From assembly GCA_946894095.1 (NCBI GenBank), contig OX335660.1, forward strand, positions 5,399,001 through 5,463,000: a stretch of DNA of 64,000 nucleotides, given 5' to 3'. The notes under the pieces were generated by a model. The model was not told where the DNA came from. It did not search any database and saw only the letters and a program-made list of their open reading frames with translations. Shown here piece after piece: positions 31,701 through 42,478 of this stretch; within the stretch, counting starts at the first letter, position 1, and each line of letters opens with the position of its first letter. Position numbers and translations under genes: made by a program. The stretch comes from Incurvaria masculella. Lineage: Eukaryota > Arthropoda > Insecta > Lepidoptera > Incurvariidae.

Positions 31701-34700
31701 CACCGCCAGACAGCTGCCACAAAAGTACAACGGTTGCTCATTTAGGAGGTAGATAGCGAGCCAGGACGGCGAGGAGGACGCGCGCATCGCGTATAGTGGA
31801 CAGCGTATCGACGCTTGACCGCAGCACCTGCAACGGTAGTGGTACAGCCACGGGGTTGAATGTGTCTATATCCATGTGCGAAGAGGTGAAGTGAGTTAGA
31901 GCCGATCCGGACGAACTTCAGTCCTATCTTAAATTTACGGTTGGCCTGGATAAATAGAAATTAAGTGACGGCATCTCTTTCCAATCAATAGCACTTTTTC
32001 TCGTAAGATGCTTGCTTTTAATAATTGATTATGTTTAATTTAGCAGTATATAAACTACATACACCACCGCGCAGTGACCGTCTGGTTGAATATGCCGATG
32101 TATCCCTTGCGTTTCCCATAACTCAGGAAAATGATAAAATGTCGTCTTTACTCCAGCCAGAGGATCGGCCATTATTCCAAGATGGCTGCACCTCAACTGT
32201 CATTTCCTCTAACGTCGCCGCAGCTGCCACTAGAGTGTCTCTTCTGGTACGAAGTACTACTATTCTGTGGGTACAGCGAGCCTTCGCACAGTAGTGCGCA
32301 CCGCCATACGGCTGTCACAAAATTACAACGTATTATTATGCACCATGTCCTAATTAAGTCCATTAAAAATTTGAAAGTAGGTCATATATTAAAACCTATT
32401 ATATACATGATATACATAGGTTTTAATGCGTGTACCTTTCGTAATACGTGTTAAATAGCGGTTATTGTTCTTCAGTCAGCAGGATGACGCCCGTTCAGAA
32501 ATAAATTACGAAACGACAATGCAGCCTACGCATATTTCGGTGACACCATACGCCATTATCATGTCATCAAGCAGTAAATAAGTTCGCGGCCATATCGTTT
32601 ATCAGACCGATGCATGAAAAACGGATTACCTACAGCTAAACTTAGATGAATAGAAAACTTAGATTAAAGTTTACTCGTTAAAGTAGACCAAATTAATGAT
32701 TTGGTTGTTTTTTTTATTTCAAAATTATTCATTACGAACACGTAATAGAAAAATCAATCGAAATGCTGGGTTTTGTTCCTTGAACGTTCCTTCTTTCTGG
32801 TAATCTCATCTGCATACAAATGCTTTTGAACTTGTCTGAGTAATTGTTTTTATGACAATGACATAAAACCATTTTTTTGTAGCAGCCCTATAGACCTACC
32901 CTCAATTTGCTTGTCTCAGCGGAAATTTTATTAGTGATTTAAATTATGGACGTGTATGGACAAATGTGATGCGCGGTAGAAATGTGCTTGATTGATTTGG
33001 TGAGGGACCTTCTATTATAACATGCTCTTGCAATTACTGTACTATATAACCTTAGCCCAAACATCCGGTGTGTAAACAAGGATATTTTAGTTCTTTATTC
33101 AATTTTGGTTTCTAATATCACTCGATGTTTAGATGGATTTTAATCAGAATTTTGGCATACATATAATTCATATTTTAGTTTTGTTTGAAAATGTAAAACT
33201 TTTTCTGCTACCCTCCGCATATATCCGCATATAATCTTACATTCCTGTAATAATATCTCCTCTTTCTTATGGTCTCGTCCCATGGTTAACAATGGCCATG
33301 CCAAGCCTTTGTCAAGTCCGAGTTATAGCAGGAATTCTCCTCGCATATTTTTTAGTTTAACGTATGAGCAGTTAAGAGTGGAACATTTACTTTTGCACGA
33401 GAAAAATATAAGGGCCATTTCATCCGAAGGGGAATTGGGAAAAGATCATCATTTTGACAACTCCAACCCCATTCTTCAGGATTCATTATTTGCCTGCCAT
33501 TATTGAACTTGATGGTATGTTCTGAAAGAGTGTTACAGAATTTGGTGGCAGAACCTTTAATTTTGCAGCTGCAGCACAGTCATATAGGGCCGGAAGAGTT
33601 TGAGGAGTTATTTTTTTCACTTTGTTGTGAGCAGCGCTGGTTACAACATCAGTATCACCTGGAGATTGCCTCACTTCGAAGTTATGTAGATTTATCGATC
33701 TTGAGATTTTCGGTCAGCATGTTTATTAAATGTTTCGTGTTATCGGAATTTGCGAGGAATCAAACATAGTTTAGTGGTAGGTAAATTCCTAAATTTTGGG
33801 TGGACACCGCAGATCCTCATTTCTACTACCAAGACGGAGTTATGAGCAAAGTTTCATTGATGTACAAATGTTGCCGCCAAACTGTCAATTTAGCTAATAT
33901 TACCTGTTTTTTATTGCATTCTACTATGCTGGATTTATTGTAGTTTAAAGATTTTAGTACTGATGTCTCTGTAGTGTACACCAAAATCTTGTACGCGATA
34001 ATGGATGCGCAGAGATTAGACTGGATCTAGTGCATTCTCTTACTGAATTAAGAAAATACATTCAGATGTTCTTGATAGCTTAGCTGAATTGCTTTTCATA
34101 GCATGCGTTCAGTGGGTAAAACTTTCCCGTATCCTTGTGGAAAAAAGGATGACTGCGTTTTTGTAAATGCGGGCAGAGTGTATAATATCCCAAAAATAGT
34201 GCACTTTTAATCTTTGTTTACTATGCATAGTTTTTTAACGAATGTGTTTTGTATGTGCAATGTATGTATCAGTTTCATTTTCTTTATTTCCTCTATTGGA
34301 TGTATATTACATACTTCGATTCGTCAACATGTTTTTCTTTTTCTGTCGGTTCAATTACCTCTGGCAAAGAACCGACAAAAAAAAATTGGATTTCTTATTT
34401 GACAGATACAAACTTATTACAGATAACTGCTGCGCACAATAAATAATATTTGAACCTTCAATTCGCCTGGAGAATTCGTTCTGGCAGCTATTACGGTGTG
34501 CTCGCCTATTTCTCGGTATATAATAGGTCGGGGAAAAAGTCTTTTCGCATTATAGTATGTATGAACTTGTAATAAAATCTCTTTGGCTATACTATTTGTA
34601 TCTGGCTGGTTTTGGTATCATTGAAAGTTTAAATTTTAAAGAACATAATTCCAAATTCAAATTAGGAAAATGTGTGATTCTCATTTGTTTTTCGTACTGT

Positions 34701-37700
34701 CAAAATGAGTGAATCTAATGAAGAAATTCGATACGTTTTAAAATTTTACTACAAAAAAGGTAAAAATGCAACGCAAGCCGCGAAAAAAATTTGCGATGTT
34801 TATGGACCTAGTGCAGTGTCTGTGAGAGTAGCACAAATTTGGTTTAAGCGTTTTCAATCCGGAAATTTTGATGTCAAAGATGCACGTCGCTCTGGTCGCC
34901 CTATTACGGATAAAATGGATGCCATTTTTGAAAAAGTGGAGCAAGATCGGCATATCAGTAGTTACGACGTAGCTGAAGAACTAGGAATTGACCACAAAAC
35001 AGTTTTGGCGCATTTGAAAAAAACTGGGTACACAAAAAAGCTCGATATTTGGGTACCTCACGAGCTCACTGAAAGAAACCTAATGAACCGTGTACTAATT
35101 TGTGATTCTTTATTACGACGTAATGAAACCGAACCATTTTTGAAGAAGCTGATAACTGGTGATGAAAAGTGGATCACGTACGACAAGAACGTGCGAAAAA
35201 GGTCGTGGTCAAAGGCCGGTCAAGCTTCACAGACTGTGGCGAAACCCGGGTTAACTCGCAACAAGGTGATGCTGTGTGTGTGGTGGGATTGGAAGGGCAT
35301 TATTCATTATGAGCTGTTACCACCAGGCAGGACCATCGATTCTGAACTCTACTGCGAACAAAAAAAAAAAGAAAGAAAGCTGCCAAAGTGACAAGTCGCT
35401 GTCATTTTTGGAAAAATCTAAATATTTACATTTTTATCATTATTTAACAATTTTAGTAGTTTTATTGAGTTTACTTTGGCGATTCACCCCTAAAAATAGG
35501 TAAATGATGGGAAACAATCATTAAATAGATACTATTACTATGCAAAATGTTCCTAAAGCATCATCACAGCCAACCGCCGTCAGAAGGCAACCACAGTCAG
35601 CTTCGCAGACACCACCAGCCTTGCTGACCTGCCCTTACTGCCCGAAAATATGTAAGGGGAACAAAGGACTCAGCATACATCATTCCAGAATTCATCGTAA
35701 TAATCAGTCATTCGATTTGCAAAATACAACACAAAACCATGCCCTACAGATTCAGACATTGAAAGAAAAAATTGCCGAATATAAATCAAAAATAAGAATT
35801 CTTAGAAGAATACCAAAGGGCGCACGGATAGCGGCAGCGGAGAAGTTAACACAAGTAATAGAAAATTGTATTGCCCAAAACGATACAGACAGTTGGGAAA
35901 AAATTACTTTATTTTCATATATCGCCCTCAGAATACCAGATGGAGCCAGAGAAGACAGGTGCCTTACAAAAAAAATTAAGGACAACGTTCAAAATTACGA
36001 CAACGATTTCCATATAACAGAAATATCCGCAATTCGTTGTAACCTTCAACGAAGGGTTGAAGCAAAAGTAGCAGACGGTGACCTAAAAGGTGCAGTTCGT
36101 CTGTTGTCTTCGGAAGACAAACTTGCAGACAGAGATGACAGCGTACTGGAGACCTTAAGAAATAAACATCCTTCTCCATCTAGACCGCTTATCTTCCGTG
36201 ATAACCCCAGCGAGAGTATAGAATACCTCACTGTTACCGAGAAAATGGTACTTGAAGGTATTTCGAGTTTTCCTAACGGTTCTGCATCAGGACCGGATGG
36301 ATTAAGGCCACAACACTTAAAAGATATGATCTCATACTGTACTGGAGATGCAGGTCAACGTCTCTTAAAGTCTATTGTTAAACTTTGTAATTTTATGCTC
36401 GCCGGAAAAGTTAACCCAGATATCTGCCAATATTTATACGGAGCATCTTTGTGTGCACTGACCAAAAAAGACGGTGGCCTACGACCAATTGCAGTGGGAA
36501 ATACATTCAGGCGACTCACTGCTAAGCTGTGCTGCAAATTAGCAAGAACACATCTAGAACAATATTTTAAGCCGATTCAAATGGGATTTGGAGTAGAGAA
36601 AGGATGCGAAGCAGCAATCCATGCCACGAGGTCGTATAAAAACTTAAATGGTTCCAAAGATAAAGTTTTGCTTAAAATAGATCTTAAAAATGCCTTCAAT
36701 TGCTTAGAAAGAGATTCGATGCTGGAAGCAATCAAAAATAAAGCACCAAAGCTTTTTCCTTTTTTATGGCAGTGCTACGCAAACCCATCAATTTTATTTT
36801 TTGGTAAAAATACCATAGATTCCCAAGTTGGAGCACAGCAAGGAGATCCTCTGGGGCCCCTCATCTTCAGCCTATCAATACATCCAATAATTGAAGCACT
36901 AACATCCGAACTTAACATTTGGTACCTGGATGATGGCACACTGGGAGGTTCAGCGGAAGATGTTTTAAAAGATCTATCAAAATTAATTGAAGAATTCAAA
37001 TCCATTGGGCTAGAATTTAATGCTAGCAAATGTGAACTAATATTTTTATCAAATTACGACAACGATGTGCATTCGCAATTTAAAGATGTTTTGCTAGATA
37101 TCAAGATCACTGATCTTAGCAATTTATGTTTACTAGGCGCACCGATTACCATTGAGGCAACGCCTGATTTTCTTGAAAACAAATTAAGTATTTTAGAATT
37201 AACTTTTAGTCGCCTACGCTTGCTGCATTCCCATATGGCATATGTAATTCTTAAGACTTGTTTCGGTATGCCAAAGCTCATATACCTTGCCAGAACAACT
37301 CCTTCTTGGCTATTTCAGGAGAAAATTTTGAAAATTGATAATACAATCAAACAAGCTCTAGAAGATATTTTGAATATCAGTTTGAACGAAGATCAATGGC
37401 TGCAAGCTTCATTGCCTATATGGAATGGTGGCCTTGGAGTACGCCGGTTCACTGACATTGGAATACCTGCATTTTTGGCGTCAGCATTTGGAGTCGCAGA
37501 TCTTGTCACAGCCATATTAACCAGAAATAGTGACGAGAATGTGATTTGCCATTTGAACGAAGCTTTAAATGCCTGGAAAAGCTTGTGCCCAGGTGAAGAA
37601 CTCCCATCAAATCTAAGCTCACAAAAACTTTGGGATGCATCCGTTGTAAAACGGTTGCACAACGTACTTTTAAATTCCGACTCAATTGTAGAACAGGCGC

Positions 37701-39635
37701 GTATCCGCGCAGTGTCCACACCAGAGGCTGGTGCATGGCTTCACGCCATACCATCATCGCACACCGGCACTTTTTTGGATAATAATTGCCTAAGAATTGT
37801 CATCGCTCTTCGCCTTGGTTGCGACATGTGCCTGCCGCATAAGTGCAGTTGCGGCATTATGGTCGATACCAAAGGACGCCATGGATTAAGTTGCCTGAAA
37901 TGTGCAGGCAGATTTTCACGTCATGCAACCCTCAACCAATTAATTAAAAGAGCACTTTCCTCTGCAAATATTCCATCATTATTAGAGCCGGTGGGCCTGA
38001 GTAGGGATGATGGAAAGAGACCAGATGGCATGACCATAATTCCATGGGACAAAGGCAGGGCTCTGGTGTGGGACGCCACATGCGTAGATACATTGGCGGC
38101 CTCATATGTTAGTTCGACCGCTCGCACGTCAGGAGCAGCAGCAGAAACTGCTGCAAGATTAAAACACTCAAAATATTCGGCAATTAAAGTAAATTATGAG
38201 TTCGTTGCTTTTGCGGTCGAGACTTTAGGTGTTTGGAGTAAGGATACAAAATTATTTGTCAAAAACTTGGGTTCTAAATTAAAAGAATGTTCAGGCGATT
38301 ACCGATCTGGAAGATATTTTCGACAGAGGGTCGGACTGGCTATACAGCGAGGAAATGCAGCGAGCGTAATGGCGTCTACAAAATTGCTTTGTAGAGAAAA
38401 ATTGGATGAAATCTTTTATATTTTGTAAGTTTAATTATCGCATTAATTAATAAATTTTCATGTACTTGTAAAATAAAGATCAGAAGACAACTGATGAGAT
38501 TAAAGCAAGAAGTTGAGAGAAAGCGGCCGGAATTAATCAACAGAAGGGGTGTGGTTTTTCATCATGATAACGCTAGACCTCACACATATTTAGCCACTCA
38601 GCAAAAACTAAGAGAGTTTGGCTGGGAGGTGTTAATGCATCCGCCGTATAGTCCTGACCTTGCACCTTCAGATTTCCACCTGTTTAGGTCTCTTCAGAAT
38701 TCTTTAGGCAGTGTCAGGTTAACATCACGAGAGGACTGCCAAAACCACTTGTCGCGGTATATTGATCAGAAGTCCCAATATTTCTATAGCAATGGGATCA
38801 TGTCCCTACCTACAAGATGGCAAAAAGTTATCGAACAAAATGGTACCTACATACTTTAGTTAAATGTAAATAAACCATATTAAAAAATGTTTTGAATTTT
38901 CTTAAAAAATGCGAAGAAACTTTTTCCCCAACCAATATTTTCTAATAACTCGGGTTCCGTTCGACTTAATTTTATATAAAAATGATTTTTTTATATTCCT
39001 GAATTCATTTTAATTTATTGTTTTTACCTGTATTTTTCTTCTATCATCAATAGTAAAGTAACTGTTCATGTAAAAAATATAAGTTATTCTCACAAAAAAG
39101 TACAAATCACGTATTTATTTGTAAGCAGTGGCAAACGCTTTTGTAAACTTATACTAAGAGGACGCTGAAAAAAATATCAGCGAAGTTTCTTGCCAGTTCT
39201 TCTTCGCTGGGATTGCCCCGAACTGGCTAATGATAAACAATGTCAAATCCGACTGTACTGTACTAACTTTGGATGATGAATGAACAATAAGATACAATAC
39301 AATAAAAAGTGGTGTAGCTAGTTAGGTGTAGTAGTAGGTAGTTGTGAATTTCATTCCTTTAATATACTTCAAATTTACTCGTTTGGGCCAGTACTAGTGC
39401 CCGAATAGTTAATGAAATAAAAATTAAAAACTAGTTGTCTTTTTTATTAAAAAAATTAAGGATCAAAAGGTCGTTGATTGTTTTTCAGTAACAATTCAGT
39501 CTTACTCATTTCAACAGTGGCTTCAGTGATTCCGAGTCCGATGAAATGGAGCAAGTAGTCGACAGTGGCTACGAACATATCTAGAGTGGGCGCTTCCCTG
39601 AACCATCGTTTGATTACTGTCAATATCTTTACCAT
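28708..39635 (-). CDS. Odorant receptor OR-C (7tm_6), 4 exons, 399 aa
   Basis: Exons are 39635-39506, 31713-31524, 30220-30039 and 29405-28708, 1200 nt, open, phases 1, 2, 1. The N-terminus reads MVKILTVIKRWFREAPTLD. Exon 2 begins after TTTTGTGGCAG and encodes VWRCALLLTCFLPLCVTYVV; exon 3 encodes RREICVAVSDARALGPAP; exon 4 encodes GLENLESSPDYELTYF and finishes YTTFSAVGK. Seven hydrophobic segments are distributed as in the other array members. Intron 1 is about 7.8 kb because a mariner carrying a nested non-LTR retrotransposon sits in it at 34.5-38.9 kb. If the gene is expressed, that insertion must be spliced out. The first exon is far from the rest but has the right length, phase, donor and sequence, and no nearer candidate exists. 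Family role as for the neighbouring receptors; ligand unknown. Confidence 0.87.
30750..31040 (+). mobile_element. Possible RNase H-region relic of a non-LTR element
   Basis: In a broken plus-strand frame the sequence reads GCMRITPAQALEVKLDLRPL then YLHVQQEAVHRL. This resembles the linker around the RNase H domain of I/R1-like retrotransposons (ITGAMR-x-TPTAALE...LP-L-VQ). It lies in intron 2 of OR-C and has stops. No catalytic residues can be assigned. Confidence 0.45.
31742..32330 (-). pseudogene. Fragments of duplicated OR-C exon 2
   Basis: Two short pieces related to exon 2 lie just upstream of the intact exon. Positions about 31742-31860 resemble the degraded tail half. Positions about 32269-32330 keep the acceptor (TTTTGTGACAG) followed by codons for VWRCALL and then a deletion into GSLY. 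Neither could code for the full segment. Confidence 0.6.
31861..34520. other. OR-C intron 1, part left of the mariner
   Basis: Apart from the exon-2 scrap at 32269-32330 nothing was assigned. Short plus-strand frames at 33282-33769 look more protein-like than background (FEELFFSLCCEQRWLQHQ) but have no recognised family. Confidence 0.45.
34705..35360 (+). pseudogene. mariner transposase, N-terminal part (interrupted)
   Basis: The frame starts MSESNEEIRYVLKFYYKKG and contains the paired helix-turn-helix DNA-binding region with WFKRFQSGNFDVKDARRSGR. It continues through HELTERNLMNRV and TGDEKWITYDKNVRKRSW, whose D is the first catalytic aspartate, and VMLCVWWDWKGIIHYELLPP, stopping at SELYCEQ where the retrotransposon begins. 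The natural continuation is at 38491. A mariner transposase cuts and pastes its own element at TA sites. Here the first catalytic residue is separated from the other two by the insertion, so the gene is inactive. Confidence 0.9.
35361..38490 (+). mobile_element. Non-LTR retrotransposon nested in mariner
   Basis: The insert begins with an A run directly after the mariner codons CTCTACTGCGAACA and ends ...GATCAGAAGACAA just before CTGATGAGATTAAAG. A short CAA or ACAA is shared at both junctions. There is about 180 bp before the ORF, and the 3' untranslated part is only about 60 bp with no poly-A tail. The element is in the same orientation as the mariner and has one uninterrupted ORF, so it looks recent. 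Confidence 0.85.
35540..38428 (+). CDS. Reverse transcriptase / restriction-like endonuclease ORF, 962 aa
   Basis: Single ORF of a site-specific-type non-LTR retrotransposon. Residues about 31-52 form a C2H2 finger (CPYCPKICKGNKGLSIHHSRIH pattern, C-x2-C...H-x4-H). The reverse transcriptase shows RPIAVGNTFRR, QMGFGVEKGCEAA, DLKNAFNCLERD, GAQQGDPLGPLIFSL and the catalytic box as WYLDDGTLGG. Near the C-terminus are a CSCG...RHGLSC zinc-knuckle-like motif and RPDG...LVWDATC, which fit the PD-(D/E)XK endonuclease of R2/R4/NeSL-type elements. There is no APE domain. It would nick target DNA and prime reverse transcription of its own RNA there. The ORF is intact. Start codon by first in-frame ATG. 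Clade within the endonuclease group uncertain. Confidence 0.88.
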   Translation: MQNVPKASSQPTAVRRQPQSASQTPPALLTCPYCPKICKGNKGLSIHHSRIHRNNQSFDLQNTTQNHALQIQTLKEKIAEYKSKIRILRRIPKGARIAAAEKLTQVIENCIAQNDTDSWEKITLFSYIALRIPDGAREDRCLTKKIKDNVQNYDNDFHITEISAIRCNLQRRVEAKVADGDLKGAVRLLSSEDKLADRDDSVLETLRNKHPSPSRPLIFRDNPSESIEYLTVTEKMVLEGISSFPNGSASGPDGLRPQHLKDMISYCTGDAGQRLLKSIVKLCNFMLAGKVNPDICQYLYGASLCALTKKDGGLRPIAVGNTFRRLTAKLCCKLARTHLEQYFKPIQMGFGVEKGCEAAIHATRSYKNLNGSKDKVLLKIDLKNAFNCLERDSMLEAIKNKAPKLFPFLWQCYANPSILFFGKNTIDSQVGAQQGDPLGPLIFSLSIHPIIEALTSELNIWYLDDGTLGGSAEDVLKDLSKLIEEFKSIGLEFNASKCELIFLSNYDNDVHSQFKDVLLDIKITDLSNLCLLGAPITIEATPDFLENKLSILELTFSRLRLLHSHMAYVILKTCFGMPKLIYLARTTPSWLFQEKILKIDNTIKQALEDILNISLNEDQWLQASLPIWNGGLGVRRFTDIGIPAFLASAFGVADLVTAILTRNSDENVICHLNEALNAWKSLCPGEELPSNLSSQKLWDASVVKRLHNVLLNSDSIVEQARIRAVSTPEAGAWLHAIPSSHTGTFLDNNCLRIVIALRLGCDMCLPHKCSCGIMVDTKGRHGLSCLKCAGRFSRHATLNQLIKRALSSANIPSLLEPVGLSRDDGKRPDGMTIIPWDKGRALVWDATCVDTLAASYVSSTARTSGAAAETAARLKHSKYSAIKVNYEFVAFAVETLGVWSKDTKLFVKNLGSKLKECSGDYRSGRYFRQRVGLAIQRGNAASVMASTKLLCREKLDEIFYIL
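38491..38859 (+). pseudogene. mariner transposase, C-terminal part
   Basis: The frame continues the split transposase with LMRLKQEVERKRPELINRRG, then VVFHHDNARPH (second catalytic D) and YSPDLAPSDFHLFRSL (third catalytic D). I count 34 residues between the last two aspartates, the D,D34D spacing of typical mariner elements. It ends at a stop before the right inverted repeat. Confidence 0.9.
39125..39300 (+). repeat. Dispersed repeat TTTCTTGCCAGTTCTTCTTC, copy 1
   Basis: A block of about 165 bp from AGCAGTGGCAAACG to AATAAGATACAATACAATAA. Relatives are at 54805-54970 and 58796-58960 (plus strand), with a shorter minus-strand piece near 49800-49890. The A-rich, AATACAATA-type end suggests the 3' end of a retroelement. 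Confidence 0.65.
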
Positions 39636-40209
39636 ACTTCAACCGTTAGAATTGTGTGCCAAACGTGCTGTTGTTAGAACGTAGCTTCGCCATATGGATG
39701 CGGTCTCAACTCTGGGACAGTGCCTTTTCAAGTACAAACTCTTGTAGAACATGCAATTAATTAAATTACTTTCGGATGTTTTTATTTATCTGTCAACGAA
39801 GTAAACGGTTTTAATTACGAGGTAATTCTGGAAAAAGTGATACCGTTTAAAAACTTTGTTAATCACATAGGCCTACAAAAAGTATAAATTAAACTTTATT
39901 TTATGTCTGCTGAATCTTCAAATGACATGGTTTAAAGAATCAAGATTCCTTCGAAGAATGTTATGAAAATGGTAAAAGATTCGAGGTAACATTTGTGTCT
40001 TTGTAACAAAAACCATGGGTATCAAATGCTCTTACAAACTCCTTCAAGAAAAGTGTTAATCATGAAAAGAATATATAAGAAAATAAGAATACAGAATAGA
40101 AAAAAAAAACACTCCAATCCTGAAAACAAAGCAAAAGCAACTTAAGTTAATCAAAAGAAGAAGGAAAAAAATGTAAAACTTATTATAATATAAATATATT
40201 TTATGTGTT

Positions 40210-40505
40210 CTAGATTCGAGGCGTTCTTAGCTCAGGGGCGGGGGGGCTTGCCTTGGGTTTAATCCCCGCCCCGTTCATGCACTTTCTTACTCTTTCTTAA
40301 TTTAATGAGTGCATTTCCCCCTTTCCCTACTAGGTGGCAGGGATGAAGCGGTCGAAGCGGCAACGTAAAATTGTCCGTGTTTTCCAATAAGTCCAATGTA
40401 GCCATGCTCATAAAGGGAAAGCCCTGGCGTGGCACCTAATTCCTTTGGGAATGCGGTGTGTTGGGTTAATATCATGACGGTAGGTGTGGTATTAGCCGTC
40501 AATAC
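40210..40505 (+). mobile_element. SINE with GC-rich tRNA-like head
   Basis: GGCGTTCTTAGCTCAGGGGC and GGGTTTAATCCCC give A- and B-box-like strings. The common body follows (CTACTAGGTGGCAGGG, GTCCGTGTTTTCC, GGCACCTAATTCCTTTGGGA) and is cut at GTATTAGCCGTC, where a reverse transcriptase relic begins. Confidence 0.7.
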
Positions 40506-40775
40506 TCGCCGGTGTACCGCAGGGCTCCATACTGTCCCCAACTCTTTTCCTGCTGCAAAATTTGAGCGACATTCCCGTCGCAGAGAATAAGAGCACCTTT
40601 GTTGTTGACATTAGAATCGGAGTACCCTAGTGGCTTTTGAGGACGAACCGTTTCTCAAACTCATTTCTCTAACGTACCGCCAGTATATGGAACTTTCTTC
40701 CGGCGGGTGCCTTTCCGCATAGTTATAACCTGGGAGTCTTCAATCGTAATTATTTATTTTTAAGAACGATAAGCT
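40506..40775 (+). mobile_element. Reverse transcriptase relic with internal deletion
   Basis: Directly after a SINE the sequence encodes AGVPQGSILSPTLFLLQNLS (RT domain), then jumps to the TNRFSNSFL...RQYMELSSGGC C-terminal tail of the jockey-like family. The middle, including the YADD box, is deleted. Confidence 0.65.
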
Positions 40776-40884
40776 TTAGAATGCGAGGTGTTTCCCCTTA
40801 AAGTACAACCTGGAGTCCTTAAAATATACTAAGAACAATCACTTGGATCACAATGAGTGCGTTATACTGGCTTTCTTATGTTTA

Positions 40885-41060
40885 GAAAAAATCGGCCAAG
40901 TGCGAGTCGGATTCGCACCTGCACGGTTCTGTACAATCGTACAAGATTGAACACAAAAAATCACACTTTATTTTTTATTGTTTTTTTAATTTTACCTTCT
41001 TGTTGCTATAGCGGCAAAATAAATACATACTCTGTGAAAATTTCAGCCAAAAGAAAACGC
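40885..41060 (-). repeat. TCCG-repeat element, half copy
   Basis: Only the GGCCAAGTGCGAGTCGG end and the AT-rich centre up to ACTCTGTGAAAATTTCAGCC are kept; the tetranucleotide run is missing. Confidence 0.7.
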
Positions 41061-41199
41061 TTCCCTAGCCCTAAAAGTTGTCTGATATTAATCAAAAAAA
41101 TGTTTTTAATCACTTGAGACAACTTGATTATTTGTCGGTATGTTTTTTTTTTTTTGTAAATATCTGTATTTACCAGTAAAACAAAAATCTAAAATGCCC

Positions 41200-41786
41200 T
41201 TAAGGCGGGCCATCCCGCTCACCTCCCCTTACAAACGTGGAAAGAAGATCACGCCCATATTTATTTTCAGAGATCCCAAGTTTTGCTCAAAATAGCTTTA
41301 TTTGATCGAACTAGATGTCTGATGACCATTGGCATTGTAAAATTGTGTTTGGTTTCTAAGTTTTCCGAGAGTTCGAATTTTTCGCGCGTTTTATACAATA
41401 ACTCTGGAGGTGGATTACGCAATGATAAAGTAAGAACATCTTAAAAAAATAGATAGTCAGACATAGCTTATAAATCTTATTTAAATATTAATAGTTTTTG
41501 TTAGATTTTAAGAACATCTTAAAAAAATAGATAGTCAGACATAGCTTATAAATCTTATTTAAATATTAATAGTTTTTGTTAGATTTTCTACTACAGCGGT
41601 CGTGGCAGCTAAAAGTCGTTCTGTCAAATCATACACTATGCACATTGTCTTTTTTGTGGACATGTTGCATCTTCCTCATCACGGAGCCTGTCTTTTTCTT
41701 TGAAACACAGAAGGTCCCAGAGAGCAACAGCACGGTTTTGTACCGTGCCCGCGAATGAGTTAGTCCCGCCGGGTTGGCCACCTTAA
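41200..41786. mobile_element. TTAA-ended MITE, copy with internal tandem duplication
   Basis: Bounded by TTAAGGCGGGCCATCCCGC and GGTTGGCCACCTTAA. A block of about 78 bp from AAGAACATCTTAAAAAAATA to TTTTTGTTAGATTTT is present twice in a row (41430-41587). Confidence 0.85.
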
Positions 41787-42478
41787 ATTAAAAAAGCCAC
41801 TTTTTCCAGTGCTTGTAAGCCAATATTTTCTAATGTCAAAGGTCAATAAAAAAACAAAAAGACGTAAGTTTAGACAATATATTTTAGAATCCAAAATGTT
41901 AAAACCTAGTAAAACATTAAGATCATGTAAACAGTTATCGTCCCTAGCATGGAGAATTGACCTCGACTCTTGTAAGTGTTTGTGGGAAGAACAATATATT
42001 TAAACAAAGGAAGAGCCCTTTCCTTTGAAATCCGTTTGACATGACTTCTCGGAATATGTTCCTTATAGGCGACACTATTGACTGGTGCAATAATACAGCG
42101 TACGTTATTTTTCTCGAAATCAACCAGTTCTATTCCTGGCTAAAAAAGGTTTTTTCAAAAATGGAATAAAGCAATTTTCGTATTTATCAAAATGCCTCCT
42201 TTAAGTGTCTTTTGCTATTTCTCATAGTTTCGGATTTGTTCATGAAGGCATCCTAGAAAAATACAACCTGTATATTAATATTCATGCGCTTCGAAATTAA
42301 ATCTAGTATTACTTTCTGTTTTTTTTCTAGAGCAGTAAAGTTCCCTATGATTCGATCATGGTTTTTCGCCCGACTTTAGGAATGGAATACCTTGCAGAAT
42401 CTTGAAAACTTTTGGGAGTAATCTCATTTTAAACAATAACCTACGCTGTATTGGATTAATATAAGCTCCTAACTCCAT
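41787..42478. other. Intergenic between MITE and OR-D 3' end
   Basis: No gene or repeat recognised; it should contain the OR-D transcript end. Confidence 0.5.

Larger units (their letters stand above)
34521..38937 (+). mobile_element. mariner transposon interrupted by a nested retrotransposon
   Basis: The ends are imperfect inverted repeats sharing GGGGAAAAAGT and TTCGCAT (left about 34524-34555, right about 38900-38935), next to TA. Inside is a mariner transposase split into 34705-35360 and 38491-38859. Removing the inner 3.1 kb would bring the two halves together in frame. The element lies in intron 1 of OR-C in the opposite orientation to the receptor gene. Confidence 0.85.

Noticed and set aside
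35752..38127. Several minus-strand frames of 60-108 codons
   Set aside because: Shadows of the intact 962-codon retrotransposon ORF.
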